Positions 49,822 to 58,220 of a DNA stretch of 64,000 bases are shown one piece after another. This stretch comes from an uncultured Lachnospira sp. (GTDB lineage: Bacteria; Bacillota; Clostridia; Lachnospirales; Lachnospiraceae), in contig CAJUTV010000005.1 in assembly GCA_910589305.1 (NCBI GenBank), positions 129,472 to 193,471 of the forward strand. Reading direction: 5' to 3'. Each line of letters opens with the position of its first letter. Position 1 is the first letter of the stretch. The notes beneath the pieces are model-generated. The model ran no database searches. It was given only the letters and a program-made list of their open reading frames with translations, and had not been told where the DNA came from. Made by a program: the position numbers and the translations under genes.

Positions 49822-49862
49822 AGCCACAGCGATGTTTAACCGTAACAACGTTGTGGCATAAA
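49822..49862 (+). terminator. Hairpin, possible terminator
   Basis: GCCACAGCG / CGTTGTGGC stem (one G-U) with a loop of about 19 bases; ATAAAAAATAA follows, so there is no T-run on this strand. It overlaps the leader of the next gene, and ATAGCCACAGC here repeats 11 bases of the 18220 promoter region. Confidence 0.4.
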
Positions 49863-49884
49863 AAATAATGGTGAAAGGATTTAT

Positions 49885-50292
49885 ATGTTAAATGAAAATA
49901 AAGTCAAAATGATGACTAAGATGGCAATTTATGAGAAGAATGAAGGGAAGAGAATGTTAAAGATGTCAAGATATTATAAAGGTGATTTTGTGACATTAGG
50001 CATTCTTAAAAGTATTATCGCTTCAACATTAGCATTTGCAGTTATGGTCATTTTTTTTGCACTGTGTAATATGGAAAAAATTGTCTCAGAAGTCAACACA
50101 ATGGATTATACATTGATAGCAAAAAAGATAGGTACTTATTATATTATATTTTTAGTTGTGTTTTCTATTATTGCAGGAATTGTCAATGCCTATCAATATG
50201 ACAAATCAAGAGCAGGATTAAAAAAATATCTTTCAAGATTAAATAAGTTGGAACGTTTTTATAATAATCAAAATAAAAAGAGAAATTCTTAA
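49885..50292 (+). CDS. Small two-helix membrane protein
   Basis: 135 residues: a charged cytoplasmic start (YEKNEGKRMLKMSRYYKGDF), two membrane helices (about 38-60 and 80-102) and a basic C-terminal tail with LKKYLSRLNKLERFYNNQNK. Topology puts both ends inside. GAAAGG precedes ATG. I do not know its function; it lies ahead of another membrane protein and cdaA. Confidence 0.65.
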   Translation: MLNENKVKMMTKMAIYEKNEGKRMLKMSRYYKGDFVTLGILKSIIASTLAFAVMVIFFALCNMEKIVSEVNTMDYTLIAKKIGTYYIIFLVVFSIIAGIVNAYQYDKSRAGLKKYLSRLNKLERFYNNQNKKRNS

Positions 50293-50364
50293 ATCACAAG
50301 TTTGCAGAGGGAATTTTAAAAGCATGTTTATTTGCTTTTTATAACATTAGAAATGGAGAATGAT

Positions 50365-51366
50365 ATGGAATTTTTATTAGAATTAAAGGAAAATATCAGG
50401 AGAATATACAACAGATTTGATAAAATTATTGTACCAGTTATAAGGTTTTTTATTGCATTGGTATCATTTTTAATGCTAAATTCTAATATAGGATATATGG
50501 CAAAGATAAAGAATCCATTAATTGCTATTATTCTTTCAATTGCTTGTGCATTTTTACCAAGTTGGTTTACAATATTAGTATTATCAATTTTTATGATACT
50601 GCATTTATATGCTATATCCATAGAGTTTACTATTGTTGCATTGTGTGTTATTCTGGTAATGTATCTAATGTTCTTTCGATTTTCTTCAAAATATGGATAT
50701 TTACTAATTGCAACTGTTCTTTTGTGCTGGATGAAAATTCCGGCAGCCATTCCTGTTGTTGCGGCATTAGGATTTGGAATGGTTACAATTGTTCCTGTTG
50801 CGTTTGGCGTTATTATCTTTAGTATAATTGAGACGGCAAGTCAGTATGAAGCAGCCATTACCAATGCTTCCGCTTCAGACAGTGTACAGCAGATATCGTA
50901 TATTGCGGAAAGTTTTGTAAGTAATAAAAGCGTTATTGTTATGGTGGTTGCATTTTCGGTTACAATTATAGTTGTAAATTGTATAAAAAGACTTTCTATC
51001 AATAATTCATGGCTTTATGCAATTATAGCAGGTACTGTTGTGGAGCTTTTATTTTTGATAATTGGCATTTTGGCATTTGATGCAAAAATTAATATACTTG
51101 TTACAGTACTTGGAGCAGTATTAGGCGTAATTGTCGGTTATATATGTAAGATGTTACTGTTTAATGTGGATTTTAAACGAACTGAATTTGTACAGTATGA
51201 AGATGATGAGTATTATTATTATGTCAAGGCAGTACCTAAAATTACTATTGCTAATACCGATGTGAAAGTAAAACAGATTAACGCAAGAAAAACAAAGAAG
51301 TCTAGTAAAACAGCAGATTCTTATAGTGATGCGACAAATGATGACGATGATGATTACATAGTTTAA
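50365..51366 (+). CDS. Multi-helix membrane protein upstream of cdaA
   Basis: 333 residues with about nine or ten membrane helices in the first 275 residues and an acidic/basic cytoplasmic tail (YEDDEYYYYVKAVPKITIAN to DATNDDDDDYIV). No family is recognised. The ATG at 50365 has GGAG seven bases upstream; earlier in-frame starts (50332, 50353) lack a site. The stop TAA (51364-51366) lies within the first bases of a repeat copy. It is next to cdaA-cdaR, so a link with cell-wall homeostasis is possible but unproven. Confidence 0.7.
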   Translation: MEFLLELKENIRRIYNRFDKIIVPVIRFFIALVSFLMLNSNIGYMAKIKNPLIAIILSIACAFLPSWFTILVLSIFMILHLYAISIEFTIVALCVILVMYLMFFRFSSKYGYLLIATVLLCWMKIPAAIPVVAALGFGMVTIVPVAFGVIIFSIIETASQYEAAITNASASDSVQQISYIAESFVSNKSVIVMVVAFSVTIIVVNCIKRLSINNSWLYAIIAGTVVELLFLIIGILAFDAKINILVTVLGAVLGVIVGYICKMLLFNVDFKRTEFVQYEDDEYYYYVKAVPKITIANTDVKVKQINARKTKKSSKTADSYSDATNDDDDDYIV

Positions 51367-51435
51367 TCTCATCAAGAAAGGTTATAAGCAAGTAGCGTAG
51401 CGGATTGCAAATATCTGGTTTTGATTAATGAATTG
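51362..51435. repeat. Palindromic repeat, internally deleted copy
   Basis: TTTAATCTCATCAAGAAAGG matches the left end and GCAAGTAGCGTAGCGGATTGC plus AAATAT the right part of the copy at 47617; the CCCCCACTT stem is missing. Confidence 0.65.
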
Positions 51436-51495
51436 CAAGATATGTTATCTGTTATGTTATAATGATTGGAGATTGGTTTAGAAAGGAGTGGTACA

Positions 51496-52365
51496 ATGAC
51501 ATCTACTTTTAATAATTTTGCAAAAAATTATCTATCAAAATTGTACCTTCCAAGACTGACGTGGACTGATGTTATAGAGATAATCATTATCGCTTTTCTT
51601 TTATATAATGTTTTAGTTTGGATTAAAAATACAAAGGCATGGGCACTTCTTAAAGGGATTATCGTGGTAGTAGTTTTTGCTATTATTGCGTATATTCTTA
51701 ATCTTAGAACAATTTTATGGATTGCAGGTAAGACGATTAGTGTAGGAATTATCGCGCTTGTTATTATATTTCAGCCAGAGCTGCGAAGAGCTTTAGAACA
51801 GCTTGGCAGGAAAAAAATTGTATTTGGCGGATTGTTTAGCTTTGGTGATAATAAAGATAAAGGAGAACGTTTCTCAGAAAAGACCCTAGATGCATTGGTT
51901 CGTGCTTCCTATGAGATGGGGGCTGTAAAAACAGGCGCATTGATGGTTATTGAACAAGATATTATGTTGGAGGAATATATCCGAACAGGAATTGATGTGG
52001 ACGGTTATGTGACAAGCCAGCTTCTTATTAATATATTTGAACATAATACACCGTTACATGACGGAGCAGTTATTATCAGAGGAGATAGAATATTATCAGC
52101 AACGTGTTATTTACCATTATCGGATAATATTAATTTAAGCAAAGAATTAGGCACAAGACATCGGGCAGGTGTGGGAATTAGTGAAGTGTCTGATTGTATA
52201 ACAATTATAGTATCAGAAGAAACAGGAGCGGTTTCGGTTGCTGTAGGAGGAGAGTTAATACGAGATATTGATGCAAGTTCATTGCGAAATAAATTAGAGT
52301 ATATTAGAAAGAAAACAATTGATGTAAAGTCGTTCAGATTATGGAGGGGAAGAGTCAAACAATGA
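51496..52365 (+). CDS. cdaA: Diadenylate cyclase CdaA
   Basis: 289 residues. Three membrane helices (about 15-85), then the DAC domain that makes cyclic-di-AMP from two ATP: TPLHDGAVIIRGDRI with the DGA motif and LGTRHRAGVGISE with the RHR motif. FQPELRRALEQLGR precedes the domain as in CdaA. ATG 51496 follows AAAGGAG. Its stop overlaps the cdaR start as ATGA. Confidence 0.95.
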   Translation: MTSTFNNFAKNYLSKLYLPRLTWTDVIEIIIIAFLLYNVLVWIKNTKAWALLKGIIVVVVFAIIAYILNLRTILWIAGKTISVGIIALVIIFQPELRRALEQLGRKKIVFGGLFSFGDNKDKGERFSEKTLDALVRASYEMGAVKTGALMVIEQDIMLEEYIRTGIDVDGYVTSQLLINIFEHNTPLHDGAVIIRGDRILSATCYLPLSDNINLSKELGTRHRAGVGISEVSDCITIIVSEETGAVSVAVGGELIRDIDASSLRNKLEYIRKKTIDVKSFRLWRGRVKQ

Positions 52366-53636
52366 AGGAAAAGCTTTTTAATAATTTGTCTCTTAAGATT
52401 CTTTCAGTATTGTGCGCAATTGTATTGTGGGCAATTATCGTAAATATATATGACCCTACAACTGGTGTAACGATTAGCAATGTCAATGTTGAATTGATTA
52501 ATACAGGTAGTTTAACCGCGAACAATTATACGTATGAGGTTGTTGAGGGAAGTAAAATATCGGTTTATATCAGTGGACCTAAAAGTGTTATAACAGATAT
52601 AAAATCAAGCGATATTATAGCTACAGCAGATTTAAGCAAGATATCTGCTTTTGCCAGTTATGTGGATATTCAAGTAAAAGTTGTAAAAGATGGAAGAGAA
52701 ATTGATAATATTGAAGTGACACCTCGAACAACAGCAGTCAAATTGGAGATAGAAAATAGAGTAACAAAAGAATTTGATATTAAGCCAATAGAAGTTGGTT
52801 CAGTAAATGATGGATATATAGTGACTGAATTAAACTGTTACCCTAATACACTTCGTGTTACAGGACCGTCTTCACTTGTTGAATCTATTAATTCAGTCGG
52901 TGCACAATGTGATTTGAATGGTCTTTATGCAGATTACAATAGCACAGCAAATATTGTACTTCTTGATGCAGATGGCAATGAAATAGAAAATGATGCCTTA
53001 GTTTTATCAAGAACAGAAGTAGAATATAAAGTGAAAGTAAGTTTGAAAAAAACAGTTAAAGTAAAGTGTTTAGGGACAATCGGTGAAGTAAGACAAGGGT
53101 ATGTGTTTAAGGGGTTAGAGCTTAGCTTGGAGGAAGTGACTATTTTAGGAGAGGCACAAGCAGTCAATCAAGTGCAAGAGATAGTTATACCTGCCAGTGA
53201 GATTAATATTAATGGTTGTTCTGCCAATAAGATATTTACAATTAACTTATCAAATTTTGTTGATTCGGCAATTTCTTTTCAAGGAGGTAGTATTGTTGAA
53301 GTAACAGCATTAGTAACAGCAGAAAATAGCAAGGATATTTCTATTAATGTAAAAGATATTCAATTTAACAATGTGCAAAATGGTTATAAAGTAAGTGTCC
53401 AAGATAGGACAGAACTTTATATCAGTGTTGTATCGGATTATAATTCACTGGCATCAATTACATCACAAGATATTGTTGCAAGTGTAGATATGACATTATT
53501 GACAGAAGGGGTGCATACAGTCAATGTAAGTTTTGCGCTTCCAGAAGGGTATAGAGTATCTGGCTTTTATCGGATTAAGGTATTGGTAGAAAAAGAGGAA
53601 AGCGAGACAACAACCACAGAGACAACAGTAAGTTAA
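52362..53636 (+). CDS. cdaR: CdaR (YbbR-domain regulator of CdaA)
   Basis: 424 residues. One membrane helix (about 10-30, LSLKILSVLCAIVLWAIIVN) and four YbbR-type β domains outside, for example FDIKPIEVGSVNDGYIVTEL and NCYPNTLRVTGPSSLVESIN. CdaR binds CdaA in the membrane and tunes its activity. ATG 52362 with GGAGGGGAAG upstream; coupled to cdaA. In many Firmicutes glmM follows; here an HPr-type gene follows instead. Confidence 0.95.
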   Translation: MKEKLFNNLSLKILSVLCAIVLWAIIVNIYDPTTGVTISNVNVELINTGSLTANNYTYEVVEGSKISVYISGPKSVITDIKSSDIIATADLSKISAFASYVDIQVKVVKDGREIDNIEVTPRTTAVKLEIENRVTKEFDIKPIEVGSVNDGYIVTELNCYPNTLRVTGPSSLVESINSVGAQCDLNGLYADYNSTANIVLLDADGNEIENDALVLSRTEVEYKVKVSLKKTVKVKCLGTIGEVRQGYVFKGLELSLEEVTILGEAQAVNQVQEIVIPASEININGCSANKIFTINLSNFVDSAISFQGGSIVEVTALVTAENSKDISINVKDIQFNNVQNGYKVSVQDRTELYISVVSDYNSLASITSQDIVASVDMTLLTEGVHTVNVSFALPEGYRVSGFYRIKVLVEKEESETTTTETTVS

Positions 53637-53675
53637 GTCTATAAAAAATTGCGTTTTTAGAATAGGAGGGTAGTC

Positions 53676-53945
53676 ATGGTTAGTAAAAATATTATTGTAA
53701 GCAGTGTGCTAGGCATACATTTGCGTCCAGCAGGAGCGATGAGTGAAGAGGCCGTAAAATATGATTCTTCTATTAATTTTGAGTATGGTGTTGGAAAGAC
53801 AGCCAATGCTAAAAGTGTAATATCAATATTGGCATCGGGTGTAAAGTGTGGTGAAGAAATTAAACTAATATGTGAAGGCAGTGATGAGGAGGAGGCACTT
53901 GAAGCAGTATCTTCTAAATTTATACAGGCTTTAGAGGACGATTAA
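53676..53945 (+). CDS. ptsH: HPr-family phosphocarrier protein
   Basis: 89 residues. The His15 site reads VLGIHLRPAGAM and the regulatory Ser site ANAKSVISILASGVKCGEE, both intact, so it could act in the PTS and be a target of HPr kinase. It is 39 bases after cdaR with its own GGAGG site. Whether it is the housekeeping HPr or a regulatory paralogue cannot be decided here, since no ptsI is nearby. Confidence 0.92.
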   Translation: MVSKNIIVSSVLGIHLRPAGAMSEEAVKYDSSINFEYGVGKTANAKSVISILASGVKCGEEIKLICEGSDEEEALEAVSSKFIQALEDD

Positions 53946-53969
53946 AAATAAAATAATGTTTCATAAAGT

Positions 53970-54060
53970 AAACATTTGTTATTTATTCTTGTATTCATAA
54001 AGATATGTATGTGACATATCAATGTGTTGTTTGATATAAAGATGTCTATCAGCAATAATT
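53970..54060 (+). promoter_or_regulatory. Hairpin related to the repeated leader element
   Basis: GACATATC / GATATAAAG with loop AATGTGTTGTTT; the stretch TGTTGTTTGATATAAAG resembles ATTGTTTGATACAAAG of copy A. The 3' box GCAGCGCAGAAATGAGG is missing. It lies in the leader of the phosphohexomutase gene. Confidence 0.35.
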
Positions 54061-54109
54061 GTATGTTTCTGCATGATTGTGAAAATAAATTAAGAAAGAG
54101 GTAAAAAAC

Positions 54110-55837
54110 ATGGGTTACATGGAAACTTACAAAGAATGGTGTGATAATGAGTATTTTGATGAAGCTACAAGAGCTGAGTTAAAATCAATTGCAGGCAATG
54201 AAGATGAAATTCAGGACAGATTTTATAAGGAACTGGAGTTTGGTACAGGTGGTCTTCGAGGTGTAATTGGTAATGGAACGAATCGAATGAATATCTACAC
54301 AGTAAGAAAAGCAACACAAGGTCTTGCCAATTTTATTATAAAACAAGGGGTTGCCGATAAAGGTGTAGCAATTGCTTATGATTCCAGAAGAATGTCTCCA
54401 GAATTTGCCGATGAAGCAGCTTTGTGTCTGGCTGCAAATGGAATTAAAGCATATGTATTTCCAACACTGCGACCTACACCAGAATTGTCCTTTGCCTTAA
54501 GAGAACTGCACTGTACAGCAGGTATTGTTGTTACAGCAAGCCATAATCCGCCAGAGTATAATGGATATAAGGTATATTGGGAAGATGGCGCACAGGTAAC
54601 AGCACCATACGATTCTTCAATTATTGGAGAGGTAAAAGCGGTTACTGATTTTAATACATGCAAGACAATGGATATTGACGAGGCAAGAGCATGTGGTTTG
54701 TATAATACAATTGGATTTGATATGGATGACAACTATATTGAAGCACTGAAGAAGATGAGTATCAATGGCGATATTATAAAACAAGTTGCAGATGATATTA
54801 AGATTGTATACACACCGTTTAATGGTACAGGTAATGTTCCAGTAAGAAGAATCCTTAAAGAATTAGGATTTAAGCATGTGTTTGTTGTTCCAGAACAAGA
54901 AAAGCCAGACCCAGATTTTACAACATTGGATTATCCAAATCCAGAAGACCCAAAGGCATTTACATATGCTTTAAAGCTTGCTAAAGAAAAAGATGCAGAT
55001 ATTGTTCTTGCAACCGACCCAGATGCAGACCGACTTGGCATCTATGCAAAGGATTCTAAAACAGGAGAATACAAATCATTTACAGGCAATATGTCTGGTA
55101 TGCTTATTGCAGAATATATCCTTTCACAGCGTAAGGAAAAAGGATTGCTTCACGACAATGGAGCGTTTATTAAGACGATTGTATCAACCAATATGGCAGA
55201 TGCGATTGCTGCTGAGTACAATGTAAAACTGATAGAAGTTCTTACAGGATTTAAGTTTATTGGTGAACAGATTAAATTGTTTGAACAGCAAAATAGCTAT
55301 GTTTATGAATTTGGTTTTGAGGAAAGTTATGGTTGTCTTGTTGGTACACATGCCAGAGATAAAGATGCGATTGTTGCAGTGATGGCACTTTGTGAAGCTG
55401 CTGCCTATTATAAGACCAAAAATCTTACTCTTTGGGACCAGATGATTCAGATTTATGAAAAATATGGTTATTATAAAGAAAGTCAAGTTGCCATTACAAT
55501 GAAAGGCGCGGAAGGTGCTGCAAAGATTGCCGAGATGATGGATAATCTTAGAAATAATACACCGTCAAAATTGGGCGATTGGGACGTTCTTGAAGCTAGG
55601 GACTACAAAAAAGATGAGTGCATTATTATGGCAACCAATGAAAAGAAAAGTACAGGGCTTCCTAATTCAAATGTATTGTATTATGCTCTTTCTGACAATG
55701 CGTGGTGCTGTGCAAGACCTTCAGGAACAGAACCAAAAATTAAATTTTATATTGGTGTTAAAGGTTCTAGTCTTGAAGATGCAAGTGCAAAAGAAGAAGC
55801 TTTGAAAAAGGCAGTTATGGAATTAGTGGGACAATAG
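54110..55837 (+). CDS. Phospho-sugar mutase (phosphoglucomutase/phosphomannomutase family)
   Basis: 575 residues in the usual four domains: phospho-Ser in TASHNPPEYNGYKVYW, metal loop ATDPDADRLGIYA, sugar loop EFGFEESYGCLVGTHARD and phosphate-binding RPSGTEPKIKFYIG. Length and the early LRGVIGNGTNRMN favour the PgcA-type α-phosphoglucomutase rather than GlmM (about 450 residues). It would convert glucose 1- and 6-phosphate. AAGAAAGAGG precedes ATG. It has its own leader, 164 bases after ptsH. Confidence 0.93.
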   Translation: MGYMETYKEWCDNEYFDEATRAELKSIAGNEDEIQDRFYKELEFGTGGLRGVIGNGTNRMNIYTVRKATQGLANFIIKQGVADKGVAIAYDSRRMSPEFADEAALCLAANGIKAYVFPTLRPTPELSFALRELHCTAGIVVTASHNPPEYNGYKVYWEDGAQVTAPYDSSIIGEVKAVTDFNTCKTMDIDEARACGLYNTIGFDMDDNYIEALKKMSINGDIIKQVADDIKIVYTPFNGTGNVPVRRILKELGFKHVFVVPEQEKPDPDFTTLDYPNPEDPKAFTYALKLAKEKDADIVLATDPDADRLGIYAKDSKTGEYKSFTGNMSGMLIAEYILSQRKEKGLLHDNGAFIKTIVSTNMADAIAAEYNVKLIEVLTGFKFIGEQIKLFEQQNSYVYEFGFEESYGCLVGTHARDKDAIVAVMALCEAAAYYKTKNLTLWDQMIQIYEKYGYYKESQVAITMKGAEGAAKIAEMMDNLRNNTPSKLGDWDVLEARDYKKDECIIMATNEKKSTGLPNSNVLYYALSDNAWCCARPSGTEPKIKFYIGVKGSSLEDASAKEEALKKAVMELVGQ

Positions 55838-55888
55838 TTAAATTTCAAAATTTTTAGGTTCAATCTTTTTTAACAATAAAAACACAAT

Positions 55889-55949
55889 ATGAACACATTT
55901 CATTGTTAGTATACAAACATACAAGCAATGAAGATGTGTTCATTTTTTA
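55889..55949. terminator. Terminator after the phosphohexomutase gene
   Basis: ATGAACACATTTCATTG pairs with CAATGAAGATGTGTTCAT (one bulged base) around a loop of about 20 bases, followed by TTTTTTAT. Confidence 0.85.
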
Positions 55950-56010
55950 TGTGAACATCAAATAACTTATAAATGAATTGCATTATGCAGGAATAGAAAG
56001 GAGAATTATC

Positions 56011-57951
56011 ATGTACGATAACGAAAATAACAAGATGGAAAATGGAACAGTTGAAAAGAACAATGTAGAAAGCAATCCTGTGGAAAATGGAACAATGGAA
56101 AATAAGAATGACCAAAACAATAATGTAGAAAATATCCGTGTAGAAAATAGTACTATACAAAATAATAGTACTGAAAATAGTGTTATAGAAAGTAACAATA
56201 AAATGGAAGAAAATGGAAATTATAGAATGACACAAGGTGATATCATTAATAATGGCATTACAAACATAGAACAAAATGAGGATGTTCATATGAATACAGA
56301 TAACAGCAATAATGTCCATAGCGATAATAGCATTTATAATAATATGGACAATACAATTAATACTGTAAATGCAGATACAAACAATAACACAAGCGGTATG
56401 GAGGCAAATAATAATATAAATAATCCTTATAATAATTATAGCAATAATAATGCTACAGGTTATAATAATGCAGCAGGTATTAACAATTATAACAATGGAT
56501 ATGGCAATAATGCAAATTATAATGGAAATATGAGTTATGGCAGCAATAACATGAATTATGGCAATAACAATATGGGGTATGGCAATAATAATTCTGCAAA
56601 TAATCGTTATGCAGGCAATAATAATAATTCTGGTTATAATCCATACAACAATCCGAATAATAATATAAACAACAAGAATCCTATGAATGGCAAAGCCAAT
56701 AATATGAACAATAATTTTAATGCTAAAAAAGTAAAAAATAAGAGTGGAATTGGTAAGAAAATAGCGGCTGTAGCACTTTCAGCAGTGATGTTTGGTGTTA
56801 TTGCAGGCGGCACAATGTATGGAGTATATTATACAGCTAATAAGATAAAGCCTGTCAACAGCAATTCAGGTATACAGCTTCCATTAGTATCTTCTGGAGC
56901 AGTATTAGAAGGTTCAGATAGTTTTGATAATATTAAGATTTCGTCTTCAGAAGAGTTGAATGTCAAAAAAGTTGCGAGTGCTGCAATGCCTGCAATGGTA
57001 GCGTTGTCAGGAACGACACAGGTAAGCGGCGGCGGTTCCTTATTTGGCGGTTTTGGGCAAAATTATCAGGCACAGACAAGCGGAACAGGAATTATTGTAG
57101 GCAAAAATGATTCTGAATTATTGGTGTTGACCAATGCCCATGTAGTAGAAAATGTTAATAATTTGACTTGTACATTTATTGATAATGAGAGTGTGGAATG
57201 TACAGTAAAAGGTTCAAAATCAAATAAAGATGTGGCTGTTGTGACTGTTCCGTTAAGTTCAATAAAAAGCAGTACAATAAATCAAATAGCGATAGCGGAA
57301 TTAGGCGATTCAGACAGTGTTGTATTAGGGCAGGAAGTTGTAGCGATAGGTAATGCACTAGGAAAAGGACAGTCTGTTACATCTGGCATTATCAGTGCAT
57401 TAAATCGTTCTATTACTGTAGACAATGTTACATTTGACAATTTAATTATGACGGATGCGGCAATTAACTCTGGCAATAGCGGCGGTGCATTGCTGGATGC
57501 CTCTGGCAAAGTAGTCGGCATTAATTTTGCTAAGACGAGTGCAGATGGGGTGCAAGGCATGGCATATGCAATCCCTATTTCAAATGTAAGAGATTTGATT
57601 GATTCTCTTATGAATCGTGAGACAAGAACAAAAGTCAGTGAAAGTGAAATGGGCTATCTTGGTGTGAATTTACTTGATGTGACAAGTTCTGTAGCCGAAA
57701 TGTATGGATATCCACAAGGCACAATGATACGAGCTGTTGAAGAAAATTCAGCAGCAGACAAGGCAGGACTTGGTGTATATGATATTATTGTAAGTTTTGA
57801 TGACCAAAGTATTACGACATCATCATCTTTATTCTCAACATTGCAATATTATAAGGCGGGTGAAACTGTAAAAATAGAATATTATCATATTGAAGGCAAT
57901 GAGTATGTATTAAAAACAGCAGACATAACATTAGATAAAAAAAGTAATTAA
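56011..57951 (+). CDS. HtrA/DegP-like serine protease with a long Asn-rich cytoplasmic region
   Basis: 646 residues. Residues 1-245 are low complexity: first VENGT/ENN-type repeats (about 5-70), then Asn/Tyr/Gly repeats such as NYGNNNMGYGNNNSANN (about 150-230). A basic stretch and one membrane helix follow (about 248-275, IAAVALSAVMFGVIAGGTMY). Outside lie the protease domain with His in LTNAHVVEN, Asp in NKDVAVVTV and Ser in NSGNSGGALLDASGKVVGIN, and one PDZ domain (about 545-646). It degrades or processes misfolded surface proteins. ATG 56011 follows AAAGGAG. The cytoplasmic tail is unusually long. Confidence 0.92.
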   Translation: MYDNENNKMENGTVEKNNVESNPVENGTMENKNDQNNNVENIRVENSTIQNNSTENSVIESNNKMEENGNYRMTQGDIINNGITNIEQNEDVHMNTDNSNNVHSDNSIYNNMDNTINTVNADTNNNTSGMEANNNINNPYNNYSNNNATGYNNAAGINNYNNGYGNNANYNGNMSYGSNNMNYGNNNMGYGNNNSANNRYAGNNNNSGYNPYNNPNNNINNKNPMNGKANNMNNNFNAKKVKNKSGIGKKIAAVALSAVMFGVIAGGTMYGVYYTANKIKPVNSNSGIQLPLVSSGAVLEGSDSFDNIKISSSEELNVKKVASAAMPAMVALSGTTQVSGGGSLFGGFGQNYQAQTSGTGIIVGKNDSELLVLTNAHVVENVNNLTCTFIDNESVECTVKGSKSNKDVAVVTVPLSSIKSSTINQIAIAELGDSDSVVLGQEVVAIGNALGKGQSVTSGIISALNRSITVDNVTFDNLIMTDAAINSGNSGGALLDASGKVVGINFAKTSADGVQGMAYAIPISNVRDLIDSLMNRETRTKVSESEMGYLGVNLLDVTSSVAEMYGYPQGTMIRAVEENSAADKAGLGVYDIIVSFDDQSITTSSSLFSTLQYYKAGETVKIEYYHIEGNEYVLKTADITLDKKSN

Positions 57952-57980
57952 AAAGTTATAAAAAATTTATATTATTTATA

Positions 57981-58011
57981 GAAAAATCCCCCTGTTTGCG
58001 GGGGATTTTTC
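57981..58011. terminator. Terminator after the HtrA gene
   Basis: AAAAATCCCCC / GGGGGATTTTT with a TGTTTGC loop; perfect stem, T-run on either strand. Confidence 0.95.
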
Positions 58012-58099
58012 TTGCTAAAATGATTGCCAATATGTATACTAGTGCGTATAGGCATTTGTTTGTACTTGTGTCTAGTTTGGAGAGGCGCAAGAATGGAGG

Positions 58100-58214
58100 A
58101 TAGTGTGAAAAATAAATTTCTCACACCACAATTTGTGTCTGCACGCTGCTTGACACAAAATTATTAAAAGAACCTAAAGGTTCTTGCGCAAAAAGCAGCG
58201 CAGAAATGAGGATT
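58100..58214 (+). promoter_or_regulatory. Repeated structured leader element, copy D (before clpX)
   Basis: Begins TAGTGTGAAAAATAAATT (GTGTGA / TCACAC hairpin). Hairpin 1: TTTGTGTC (58132) with GACACAAA (58152), loop TGCACGCTGCTT. Hairpin 2: AGAACC / GGTTCT with a TAAA loop. 3' box: AAGCAGCGCAGAAATGAGGA. CGCTGCTT in loop 1 pairs perfectly over eight bases with AAGCAGCG (58193-58200). Best-preserved copy. Confidence 0.65.
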
Positions 58215-58220
58215 ATATAT

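Noticed and set aside
56040..56720. Regular AT-rich repeats that could suggest a CRISPR array or satellite
   Set aside because: They are in-frame codon repeats for Asn, Glu, Tyr and Gly inside the HtrA gene; no constant repeat/spacer length.
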